Origin: Muscardinus avellanarius
Taxonomy: Eukaryota > Chordata > Mammalia > Rodentia > Gliridae
Reading direction: 5' to 3'
DNA: 64,000 bases
Assembly (NCBI GenBank): GCA_963383645.1
Contig: OY726561.1
Span: 139,457,965-139,521,964 of the forward strand
Under the pieces are notes generated by a model. The model was given only the letters and a program-made list of their open reading frames with translations. It was not told the DNA's origin and did not search any database. The position numbers and the translations under genes are program-made. Shown here piece by piece: positions 43,456-54,900 of the stretch. Positions within the stretch are counted from its first letter, which is position 1, and the number at the start of each line of letters is the position of its first letter.

Positions 43456-43848
43456 TCTATGGCGTATTTTGTATTAAGTTTCCCCATAAGATCCCCTGAT
43501 TATTGGTAAGTCTTTGAAACACTGCGGTCCTTTGTCAGCACTGCAGAGCAGTCTGTAAACACATAGACTTTTATGTAGCTAGCCGCACTGTGAGGAACAC
43601 GTTGGCTTGTTTTCAATCTCGCTTTACTATTTTTGTGCGCACGCGTGCACACACACATGCACATGCACACACAATGGGAGGATCAGCTTTTAGCAATGAG
43701 CTGTGGGTCGGAGGTACTCACAGTTCACGGCAGCACTATTGGCAAAAGCCAAAAGACCAAAAGATGAGAAAACCCGCGTCCACCAATAGGTACCAGACGA
43801 AGTGTGGCACACTCTACATTCGATATATTCAACCTCAGACGTCATTAT
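43456..43848. other. Unique sequence with an AC-rich run
   Basis: Mixed unique DNA. Alternating CA/TG-rich stretch at 43630-43675. Nothing recognised. Confidence 0.35.
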
Positions 43849-43997
43849 GCCAAGCCGGGCAGAGTGCTGCTCGCCTGGAATCCCGGTACTTGGGAGGCAG
43901 AGACAGGGGGATTGCAGGCTGGCCGTGAACCTGCGGTCCTCCTGTCTCCGCCTCCCAAGTCCTGGGATCACAAGCGTGCGCCACCACGCCCAGCTTG
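43849..43997. repeat. Fold-back pair of SINE left monomers
   Basis: A plus-strand head (43853-43915) joins directly to a minus-strand head (43916-43997). The arms ACTTGGGAGGCAGAGACAGG and CCTGTCTCCGCCTCCCAAGT pair with one mismatch. The ID halves and tails of both are missing. Confidence 0.8.
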
Positions 43998-44079
43998 GGG
44001 TTTCATTTTGGAGTAATGAAAATGATTTTCATTAACTAGAGGGGGTGGTGGTTGTAAAATTATGTACTGACCTGTTTAA

Positions 44080-45470
44080 TGTTTTTCTGGTACTGGGGAT
44101 TGAACCCAGAGGCATTCTACCTCCAAGCTACACCCCAGCCCTGTTTATTTAGTTTGACATCGGGGATTGAGCTCAGAGGCATTCTACTTTTGAGCTATAC
44201 TCCCCAGCCCTATTTCATTTTGTATTTTGAAACTGAGCCTCGCTAAGTTGCTGAGGCTGGCCTTGAACCTGAGATCTTCCTGTCTCAACCTCCCAAGGAC
44301 TGGGATTACAGGAGTGTACCCCCTCACCTGGCTCATACTGTTTATCTTAAATTGGTTAATTCAGTCAACTTTAGCTTACCTCAGTTAAAAAAGTTACTCT
44401 ACCACAGAGCCACATCTTCAAACCTTTTTTAATATTTTGGAACAGGGTCTGGCTGGGTTGTCCAGACTGGCCTCAAATTTGTAATCTCCCTGCTTCAGCC
44501 TCCTAAATAGTTAGGATTACAAGTTTGTACCACCACACCTGGCTGCAATTTTATTTATTTTTGTGGTGCCGGGGATGGAACTCTGAGGCATTCTACCTCC
44601 CAACTACACCTCCAGCTTTATTTTTATTTTTTGGTTTGAAACAGGTTCCCTTGGGGCCCGAGTTGCTCAGCTTCTTAAGTACAGATATTAGAGTCACATG
44701 CCATCATGCCTGGCTTGGCTACAATTTTTTTTAATCAAAGTTTTTTTTTTTTTTGTCTTTTTTTAAACTGGGGATTGAACTGAGAGGTATTCTAAGTTAT
44801 GCTTCCAATACTATTTTATTTTTTATTTTGAGACAGGGTCTCATTAAATTTCTGAGGGCCTTGCTAAATTACTGAGGCCTGCCTCGAACCCAAGACCCTC
44901 CAATCTCAGCCTCCCAAGTATTGGGATTACAGATGTGTGCCACCTAACCCAGAAACTCACTATTTTGGATGTAAATGAAAAGCCATTACAGTAATTTTTT
45001 TTTTCACGGTACTGGGGATGGAGTTCAGTATGGGGATGGACTCCAGGGGCATTCTACTTCTGAGCTACACCCGTAGCTCTATTTTTTATTCTTTATTTTG
45101 ACATTGTTTTTTGTTTTTGTTTTGTTTTTGGTGGTACTAGGGGTGGAACTCAGAGGCTTTCTACCTCTGGGCTATACTCCCAGGCCTATTTTTCTATTTT
45201 ATTTGGAAACAGGGTCTCACTAAGTTGCTGAGAGCCTCACTAAATAGCTGAGGCTGGCTTTGAACCTGTTTCAGCCTCCCAAGTGCAGGGATTACAAGCG
45301 TGCGCCACCACACCCGGCTTATTCTTTATTTTGTAACAGGGTCTCACTGAGTTGCAAAGGGCCTCACTAAGGAGCTGAGGCTGGCCGTGAACTGCGATCC
45401 TCCTATTTCAGCCTCCCAAATGCTGGGATTACAAGCGTGCGCCACCACGCCCGGCTCCATTACAGCAATT
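44080..45470 (-). mobile_element. Run of minus-strand SINEs upstream of TWF2
   Basis: Old dimers or fragments at 44080-44140, 44150-44335, 44400-44545, 44555-44715 and 44760-44955. An A copy (45005-45117 and 45317-45456) is split by a B copy (45118-45316), with TTATTCTTTATTTTG on both sides of the insertion. Confidence 0.75.
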
Positions 45471-45741
45471 TCAGTAGCCAACTCTGTGTTGAGGACCATC
45501 CAAAGAAAAGGGGCTACCAGCCTGGCCTGAACACTCCACCCCGGTCCACCTGAGGAACAGGTGCAAGCAGCCCTCTTATCTTTCTGCCTGAAACCAGATC
45601 TCAGCCGGAGGTGGAATCTGTTCTGGTACCCTGCTGGCCCTGGGCTCCTTGCCTATTTCCTAGGATCTAAAGCCCAACTGGACTGGCTGGAACCCCAGTA
45701 TCTGAGGAGATTCCCTCTCTGGTTTAAAAGCTCATCTCTGG
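45471..45741. other. Unique sequence
   Basis: SINE-free block between clusters. No feature recognised. Confidence 0.35.
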
Positions 45742-46436
45742 CAGGGCGTGGTGGCCCAAGCTTGTAATCCCAATATTTGGAGGCTGAGACCGGATGATCG
45801 CAGTTCGTAGACAGCCTCAGTTACTTAGTGAGGTCCTCTACAACTTAGCGAGACCCTGTTTCAAAATAAAGAATAAAAAAATAGGGCAGGGGGTGTAGCT
45901 CAGAGGTTGAATGCCCCTGGGTTCCATCCCCAGACTCGCAAAAAAAAAAAAAAAAAAAAAAAATGCCAGGCGTGGTGGCACACACTTGTAATCCCCGGAT
46001 TTGGGAGGCTGAGACTGGAGGATTGCAGGTTCACGGCCAGCCTCAGCTCCTTAGTGAGGCCCTTTGCAACTTAGTAAGACCCTATTTCAGAATATAAAGA
46101 ATAAAGCTGGGCATGGTGATGCACGCTTGTAATCCCTGCACTTGGGAGGCGGAGACAGGAGGATCACGCAGGTTCGAAGCCAGCCTCACTGGCTTAAGAG
46201 ACCCTGTTTCCAAATAAAATATAAAATAGGTCTGGGAGGTCGGGCGTGGTGGCGCATGCTTGTAATCCCCGCGCTTGGGAGGCGGAGACAGGAGGATCAT
46301 GCAGGTTCGATGCCAGCCGCATGTGCTGGCTTAAAAGACCCTGTTTCCAAATTAAAAAGTATAAAAAAATAGGTCTGGGAGTGTAGCCCGGAGGGAGGTA
46401 GAAGGGTTTCCAGGAACCCCAGTACCACCAAAAATA

Positions 46437-46468
<32 letters not shown>

Positions 46469-46632
46469 GTCGGGAATGTATAGCCTGGAGGTAGAAGGGT
46501 TCCATCCCCAGTACCACCAAAAAAATAAAAAAGAAAAAGAATAAAAAATAGGGCCGGGGGTGTGCAGCGGGGGTGTGCAGCTCGGAGGTAGAATGCCCCT
46601 GGGTTCAATCCCCAATTTGGCAAATAATAATG

Positions 46633-46664
<32 letters not shown>

Positions 46665-46735
46665 GTAGAGCTGGAGATGTATCTTGGAGGTAGAATGCCC
46701 CTGGGCTCAACCTGTAGTACTATCGAAAAAGAAAG
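45742..46735 (+). mobile_element. Plus-strand SINE cluster with (AAT)n tails
   Basis: A copies at 45742-45962 and 45965-46100. Short-middle copy 46107-46238, in which a C copy is inserted (46239-46430, motif TTCCAGGAA at 46408-46416). ID-type remnants at 46470-46525, 46550-46620 and 46665-46725. AAT microsatellites at 46431-46469 and 46622-46664 are grown tails. Confidence 0.75.
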
Positions 46736-47099
46736 AAAGGAAAAACAGCTCATTCCTGAGGTGTGCGAGATGGAAGGAGGGCCACTGCGCACCAGGGCTG
46801 CTCTTCTTAAGTAAAGGGGACTGAGGTCTTTGGGTGCCGCCACTACCACATGACCAGATCTCTTCACCCCCGAGGCCTGAGCCGGCAAGCACAGGACTCC
46901 AGGTAGGCCACTCGCTCGCCATCTCGTCCAGGACCCCAGCCCCCAGTGGCAGCGTCCTTTCCAGTCTTCCCTTCCAAGAAGCCTCCTCCAGAGCCTGACT
47001 GGTCTGACTGGGGCCCAGCACGGCAGTCAGGCGCTGGGGCCACGCAGACAGAAAGACAGGCTGCTGGGTTTGGAGACAGATGTTCCTTAAAAGTTGGGA
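46736..47099. other. Unique sequence
   Basis: GC-moderate DNA about 1 kb upstream of TWF2. No coding signal. Confidence 0.35.
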
Positions 47100-47305
47100 A
47101 GCCGGACGTGCTGGTGTAGGATTGCAATCCCTGCATTCGGGAGGCTGAGACAGGAGGATCATGGTTGCGCTAGCCTCAGCTACTTAGTGAGGTCCTTTGC
47201 AACTTAGTGAGACCCTGTTTCAAAATAAAGAATAAAAAATTGGGCTGGAGGTGTACTCGGAGATAGAATGCCCTGGGTTCTATCTCCAGTATCAAAAAAA
47301 AAAAA
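47100..47305 (+). mobile_element. B1-dID SINE, subfamily A
   Basis: GCCGGACGTGCTGGTGTAGG head to GTTCTATCTCCAGTATC and an A-tail. Last SINE before the TWF2 CpG island. Confidence 0.8.
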
Positions 47306-47390
47306 AGTCGGGAAGTTGGAGCACTCAAAGTCCTGGCCCCCTTCAACCTCGAGGCCTCCGCACCTACAGGTTCCCTTTTCAAAACGTTTC

Positions 47391-47530
47391 CCTCCGCTCT
47401 ACTGTCACCCCGTCCTCTGCTTCAGGATTCCACCAAAGGTGGCCCCCCGGCCGCTGCCCCCCTCCGCTCTACTGTCACCCCGTCCTCTGCTTCAGGATTC
47501 CACCAAAGGTGGCCCCCCGGCCGCTGCCCC
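47391..47530. repeat. Exact 70-bp tandem duplication
   Basis: 47391-47460 and 47461-47530 are identical over all 70 bases (both start CCTCCGCTCTACTGTCACCC and end GGCCGCTGCCCC). Lies about 430 bp upstream of the TWF2 start codon. Confidence 0.97.
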
Positions 47531-47539
47531 CCTGCGGGC

Positions 47540-48230
47540 AGGGCTCTGGCCAGCACAGCACGTCCATCCGCTGGCCGCCCGGGGAGAAGGTCGGTCGGTC
47601 TGCCAGGGCCACGAGCGAGAGGCGCTCGGGAATCGCCGCCCGGCGCGCTCCGACCCTCCGCATCACAGGCGGGGGTGCGAAGACCCCCCCCTCCGCACGG
47701 ACCGCCGGCCACCGCAGCCGCCGGGGCTCCAGACCGCCGCCGGCGCGCTCTGCGCACGCGCGGCGAGGCCAGGCCGGCCACGCCCACTGGGCGGGGCTCC
47801 GCGGGGCGGGTCCTGCGGCGCCGCCCGGGAGGCGGCGCGAGGCGGGGCGGGGCTGGGCGGCCGCCGCCACATCCTCGTCCTCCTCCTCGGGGCCAGGCGC
47901 GCGGAGCCGGCCAGGCCCGGGCCCAGGGCTCCGACGGCGCGGGCGAGCGGAACGCCGAGCCATGACGCACCAGACCGGCATCCACGGTGAGGGCGGCGGG
48001 GCGGGGGCCGGGGCGAGGGCGGGGGCGGGGGCCGGGGCGGGCTCGGCTGCCGCACCCCTCCTCCCGCACCAGCCCCAGCCGCGAAGAGGCTTCCTGTTCT
48101 CCTGCGTAGCCGCCGGGGCCGGCCAGTCGGGAGGGGTGCCCACGGACCTACCTGGCTGCTGGGGTGGCAGCGCCGGGGCGCCCCGGGTGGGGGCGGACGT
48201 GCCCGCCGCGTCTGGCCTTGGCTTTCTGGG
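47540..48230 (+). promoter_or_regulatory. TWF2: CpG-island promoter of TWF2 (isoform a)
   Basis: CpG-dense region spanning exon 1a, with several GC boxes (GGGGCGGGG near 47845) and no TATA box. A G-rich run of about 55 bases follows the exon 1a donor (47991-48045) and could form G-quadruplexes. Confidence 0.75.
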
Positions 48231-50377
48231 GGGTGGGTGTACCCGGATGTGCACATCTGGGGGAGTGTGCACGCCTGTGCACGTGTCCTCTGTGTACAGC
48301 CCGGCGCGTGCACACCTGGATGTGCCTGGCGCGTGCACGGCCTGGGGCCGTCCGCGTGCACGCACCGGCGGCTGTTTGGACAGTCAGGTGGCAGAGGGCC
48401 ATCTCCGACATCAGTGTTCCGCGGCAGGGTGCACATGTCTGTGGGTGTCTGTGTGTGCGCACAGTTGGGGCGCCTCGCCTGTGCGTCGGTTACCATGGCT
48501 GCACGCTGCCTGAGTCTCGTGACTTGAATGGGCTTGTGAATTGGGTGTGAGGTGGGGTCTTGACCTTTGCCCCTGTAAGGACCCTCACACTCCTGCAGGC
48601 GAGGCTGGACAAAACCTGAGGTAGGGCCCTCTACCCTCTACGTGACCTGGGGAGAGTTGCCAATCTGACCTTGACCCCTGACCTCCCTCCTGTTTTCCAC
48701 CGGGCATCTCTGGAGGCGGCCCCACCCCGGGTTGGAAAGTTCCAGCTTCAGGCTAGTTGCCCAAAAGAGGGTCTGAATAGAGTGTGTAAGGGGGAGGAGA
48801 TGCCCGGCTGGCCCCCAGCCTTGTCCCCAGCCTTGACAGCCCACGGTGCACCCTACACATCATGCCCCCAGGGGCCCCCGTTTCCTGTTGGACAGGCTGT
48901 ACAGAAGCAATGCTCAGTAGCCAGATGCCCTGGCCCCACGCGAGCCTCAGTGCCCCATCTGTCCCTGGGCCGTGGGAAAGGCCAGCCCGCTTGCCTAGAC
49001 TGCCTGAGTGGTTTGGCCGTCAGCCACTCCTGACACCATACCACGATCCCCTGCCCAGGGCTACCACCATCGACCTTCCTCCCTGCCTGAGCGCTGGCTT
49101 GTGGCTTGCGGTCGCGGCCATTGGTGGCTGGCCCGCCCTGAGAGGGTTTCCCTGGCCTGCCCCTGCCCACCATCCCGCCTCGGTGCACAGCCAGAGCTTG
49201 CAGGGGCCTGGGTCCGGGCCGCTTCTCACAGGTGGGCCAGCCTGTCTCCAGGATGAGCTGGAGGGTGCCTCATGACTCAGCCCCACAGGGGGAACTGCCT
49301 GGCCTGCCCTTCCTTCCTGATTGTGTGGTCATCGCTGTCTCCTCCTGCGGGGAAGGGATCCCAGGAAGTTAGTCACCCTCCGTCCTGGCCATGGGTGCCG
49401 ATCGGCTGGCTGTCCTCAGAGTGGGGCAGTGGAGGGCCGGTAACCTGAGGCTCACTGGAGCTGGGAGGGGGCAGGGTGGGGGCCATGAATCTTTGATGAC
49501 CGAGGCTCAGGTGTCCCAGCCTGGCCTCTGGATTATTGATGGTGGCTGGGGAGGCGTTGGCGTGGGGTGGGATGTGTCCCCTGCTGCGCTATCAGTTTGC
49601 CCTGGCAACACTAGCTGGGGCTTGGCAGCCTCTCTCTCAGGGCAGGTTCTTGGCCTCCCTCCTGGGCCCTGAGCAGAGAGAAGGGGCAGCTCAGCTGAGA
49701 GCAATAAGAACTGTGGCTCTTATTGATGTTTGGGAGTGGGGACTGAACCCAGGGGCGTTCCACCTGTGAGCTACATCTGCAGAGGCCCTTTTCATTTTTA
49801 TTGGTTTTGCTAAGTTGTTGAGGCTGCCTTTGAACTCGTGATCCTCTTAGCCTCCCAAGTACTGGGACGATGATGACGACCATGATGATGACTTCTATTT
49901 ATTTATTTTGGGTGCTGGGGGTGGAACCCAGGGGCATTCTACCTCTGAGCTACACTCCCAGGCCTATTATTTATTTATTTATTTATTTATTTTTATTTTT
50001 TTGTGGCACTGGGGATGGAACCCAGGGGGATTCTACCTCCGAGCAATACCCCAGCCCTATGTTTTATTCTTTATTTTGAAACAGGGTCTCACTGAGTTGC
50101 AGAGGGCCTCACTAAGTAGCTGAGGCTGTCGGTGAACCATGATCCTCCGGTCTCAGCCTCCCAAAAGCTGGGATTACGAGCATGTGCCACCACGCCCGGC
50201 TTAGATTCTTTATTTTGAAAAAGATTCTTTATTCTAGATTCTTTATTCTTTATTTTGAGTTGCAGAGCTCCTCACTAAGTAGCTGAGGCTATCTGTGAAC
50301 CTGCGATCCTCCTGTTTTAGCCTCCCAAATGCTGGGATTACAGGATTACAAATGTGTGCCACCATGCCCCAGCCCCG

Positions 50378-50423
<46 letters not shown>

Positions 50424-51907
50424 TGTGTTACTGGGGATGGAACCCAGGAGCTTTCTACCTCCACATTACTCTCCCAGACCTATTTTTTAATATATTTTAT
50501 TTGGAAACAGGGTCTCACTAGGTTGCTGAGAGCCTCACTAAGTAGCTGAGGCTGGCTTTGAACTTATGCAGTCCTCCTGTCTCAGCTTCCTAAATACTGG
50601 GATTACAAGCATGCGCCACCACCCTGGCTTCCTATTTTTAATTCTTTTTTTTTTTTTTTTGCGGGTCTGGGGGTGGAACCCAGGGGCATTCAACCTCCGA
50701 GCTACACCTTCTGCCCTATTTTTTATTCTTTATTTTGAAACCGGGTCTCACTGAATTGCAAAGAGCCTCACTAAGTAGCTGAGGCTGTCCGCGAACCGCG
50801 ATCCTCTGGTCTCAGCCTCCCAAATGCTGGGATTACAAGCGTGCGCCACCACGCCCGGCTCTATTTTTTAATTCTTTATTTGGAAATAGGGTCTCACTAA
50901 GTTGCCGAGGGCCTCACAAAGTAGCTGAGGCTGGTTATAAACTCTGGTCCTCCTGTCTCAACCTCCAGGTACTGGGATTACAAGTGTGTACCACGATGCT
51001 CAGGTCAATCATTATGATTATTATTACTATTACTATTATTATTTTGTGACACTGGGGATTGAACCCAGGGGCATTCTACCTCTGAGCTACAACCCCAGCC
51101 CTGTTTCATTTTTATTTTGAAACAGGATCTCACTAGGTTGATGAGAGTGTCACTGCTTGCAGAAGCTGACCTCGAACCTGAAATCCTCCTGTCTCAGCCT
51201 CCAAGTACTGGGATTACAAGCATGCGCCCCAACGCCCGGCTCCACATGCTAGGTGTATGGACATGCGCCACCACACGGGTTCCTAAGCTCTGTGTCCCAT
51301 TACTTGCTGGCAGCCCTCCAGAGCCCGGGGCATTATCTCCACTTTACAGACGGCGTTGGGATCCAGAGAAGTCGGGATCCCAGAATCCCAGCGCTAGGGG
51401 AGAAGCAGAGCCCCACAGACGGGCGTGAAGCTTCAGGGACCTGCTGGGGTTCTGTGCAGGCGCAGAGCGGCCGTGCCCGGCATGCAGTACAAGCCATGCT
51501 GCTCTGAGCCCGGGACCTGCGGGCCCCCCAGTGACACCGCACTGTGTGGGTGGGGGCACGCGCGCAGGGCCAGGGCTTGTTTTCCTAATGCTCCCCTTCC
51601 TCCCCCTGCTACTGCCCCTGTGCTACCCAGTCCAGGCCCTATAAATATTCTCTGAGCTCAGTCCTCCAGCTGTGTCCCTGTGGGATTCTCCTGACCCCTG
51701 GGCAGCCTCAAGGTCACGCTGGCCTCCTGCTCACCTAGACACCCAAGTTGGGATCCCCCCACTTGAACCAGTTTTTCTCTGCCACCACTAGTGGGTCTGA
51801 GACTACCCATGGCTCTGACCAGGATTTTTTTTTTTTTTTTTTTTTTACAGTGCTGGGAATGGAACCCAGGGACATTCTACCTCTAAACTATACCCCCAGC
51901 CCCATTT

Positions 51908-51946
<39 letters not shown>

Positions 51947-54900
51947 TTTGATAGTACTGGGGGTGGAACCCAGAGGCTTTCTACCTCCAGGCTATACTCC
52001 CACATCTATTTTATATTTTATTTGAAAACAGGGTCTCACTAAGTTGCTGAGGGCCTCACTAAGTAGCTGAGGCTGGCTTTGAACCTGCGCGATCCTCCTT
52101 TCTCAGCCTCCCAAGCGCTGGGATTACAAGCGTGCGCCACCATGCCCAGCTTTTTCTTCTTTATTTTGCTATATTCATACTTTTACACCTATTTGGAATC
52201 TGTATTTGGTGCCCTCTCCCTCCCCCCTCATTTTCCCTTTCCCCCTCCTGACAATTTCTTCTTTATTTTGAAACAGGTCTCACTGAGTTGCAGAGGGCCT
52301 CACGAAGCAGCTGAGGCTGTCCGTGAACCATGATCTTCCTGTCTCAGACTCCCAAGTGCTGGGTGTCATCCCAGCATGTGCCACCGTGCCCGGCCCTGAT
52401 CCTGGTCTTTATTTCCATACTTGGGTCCTTGGTCAGTGGCCAGCGCCTTCCGGTTTTGCAGCCCACAGCCTGGGATGGAGATTCTTTGGGGGAGTCATGC
52501 CTCCTCCAGCAAATCTTTCCTGCTGCCTGAAGGTGTAGGGTTTCTTGCCCCTGGCACCTGGTGGCTGCCAGGGCCTCCTGGGGTGGATGCTACAGCCTAG
52601 CTGGGGGCTGGGAATACTTTTGCACACACAGGCGTCATGCTTGTACATGTGCTTCTGGGTGTACCTTGCACACACCCCCTTCCTGCACACGCCGTCTCCA
52701 AGCTCAGGAGTCGCCTGCTTGTGTTTGTGAGGAAGCTGTGTTTGCTAAGCGTCTGTGCATTTGTCCACACGCTTAAACACGTGTGTTCATGTACATTTCC
52801 CCAGCCGAGTGTGTGCTCTTTATTCTCTCCTCTGTCTCACACTCGTTTTTTACTCACGCAAGCCGAATGTAGTATGAACCAGTGTATGCATTGTGCAGTG
52901 CGTGAGCCCACAGGGTATGAGTGGACGCAGTGGTCAACGCAGAGTCGGGCATTTGTGGGATTTTTTGGTACTGGGGATTGAAGCTAGGGGCATTCTACCT
53001 CCGAGGCACACCCCCTAGCCCTTTATTTTTACTTTTTTATTTTGAAATATGGTCTTACTAAGTGGCTGAGAGTCATGCTTGGTTGCTGAGGCTGGCCTCT
53101 AACCTGTGGTCTTCGTGTCTCAGCCTCCCAAGTACTGGGATTACAGGTGTGCACCACCAAGCCTGGTGTGTCTATGTGTTCTTGGCCTGTGGCTTTGACA
53201 GAAATGACAGAGTACCAGGCGTGCGCCTGTTATCTCAGTGCTTGGGAGGCTGAGACAGGAAGGTCAGAGGTTGGAGGTCAGCCTCGGCTATTTAGGAAGA
53301 GCCTCAGTAACTCAGTAAGACTCTGTGTGAAAATTAGAAAGGAGCCGGGCGTGGTGGGCACGCTGGTGACCCCAGCATTCGGGAGGCTGAGGCAGGAGGA
53401 CCCCAGGGCACGGCCAGCCTCAGCAACTTAGTGAAGCCCTCTGCAACTCAGTGAGACCCTGTTTCAAAATAAAGACTAAAAAATTGGTTGGGCAGCTGAG
53501 ACAGGAGGATCATGGTTCGCGGACGGCCTCAGCTACTTAGTGAAGCCCTCTGCAACTCAGTGAGACCCTGTTTTCCAAGTAAAATATAAAATAGGTCTGG
53601 GAGTATGGCCCAGAAGTAGAAAGCCCCTGGGTTCCACCCCCAAAATAAATAAATAAGTAATACAAAATAGAGCTGGGGGTGTAGCTCGGAAGTAGAATGC
53701 CTCTGGGTTCCAGCCCTAGTACTGCAAAACAAAACAAAACAAAACACAAAAAAGGGCTGGGGGCATAGGCATAGTTTGGAAGTAGAATACCTGTGGGTTC
53801 AAACCAATCCCCCGTGCAAAGAAATGAATTTAAAATCAAACACTCCTGAGAGGGGCTCAGACCAGGCACCACCCGGCGGGCGTTGGTGGGGCAGGGGACA
53901 GGTTCGCTGCGGCTGCCTTAGGGTCCTAGAACCCGCCCCTTCCTCGGGAGGCTGTCCCCTCTCTGCCTGCCCCTCCTGTCGCCGGGTCATCCCAGCCAGC
54001 AGGCCGCCTGCCTGCCGGCCACCCCAGCTGGCTAAATTTGGGAGCTTGTGTGCACTCAGTCTCCGGTTCCCAGTCACATGGGCGGCGGGGCGGGGGCTGT
54101 ATTTAACCCAGCCCCAGCTCGGCCAGCAGACCAGGCAGGACAGAGCAGGCCCCTCGCGGCCCTGCCTGCTCACCCCCACCATGTTTCTGGTTCTCGTAGC
54201 TACTGAGGAGCTCCAGGGGTTCTTTGCCAAGGCCCGGGCGGGCTCCATCCGGCTCATCAAAGTTGTCATCGAGGACGGTGAGTACCTGCCTCTGGGGGCA
54301 GGGGGTGGTGGGTGTTGGCCCCCTGGGGACCCACTGCCATCTGGGGCTGGGGGTGAGGCCCCACACAAAGAGGCTCTGCAGAGGGAGCCTTGGGGTGGGC
54401 AGGGTCCTCCCAAGGTCCTGGCCAGCCTCCCCAGAGGCTGTGTGTGGATTGATGGGCCTAGTCTGGGCAGCGGACCCGGCAGGCCAGGGCAGGGGGTGAG
54501 TGAGGAGCATTCGGCTAGTGGCAGCGGCCTGTTCCTGGTCACAGGCCTGGCCTGGCTTGGCTGCCAGCTCGGGGGAGACCTAAGGAGACACCGGGGGCCC
54601 TCCTGAAAGGTGCCCAGCAGGGGCAGAGGGGCCCAGCTCACATGAGAGCAGGACGGGGCGACCCCAGGCTTGACCCGGGCCCTGCGTAGGGGTGGCGGAG
54701 CCCCGGGGGGTGCTGGGCCTGAAGTGTGCAGGTTTGGCTGAGGAGGCAGGGGATTGACTGAGGCCGGGCTGGGGAGCTGGGAAAGGACCCCTCCCCCACC
54801 CCTGTGTTCAGCAGCTGCTCCAGGAGGGGAAGGGTGCAGGCTCCGGGACTGGGTGTGGGCCCAGGGGTCCTCGCGGGGCTCCCAGTGGCCGCGGTGCCCA

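Noticed and set aside
47251..48513. 420-codon open frame on the plus strand across TWF2 exon 1
   Set aside because: It starts inside a SINE, crosses the exact 70-bp duplication and the CpG island, and runs through the TWF2 start in its own frame and on into intron 1. GC-rich DNA has few stops.
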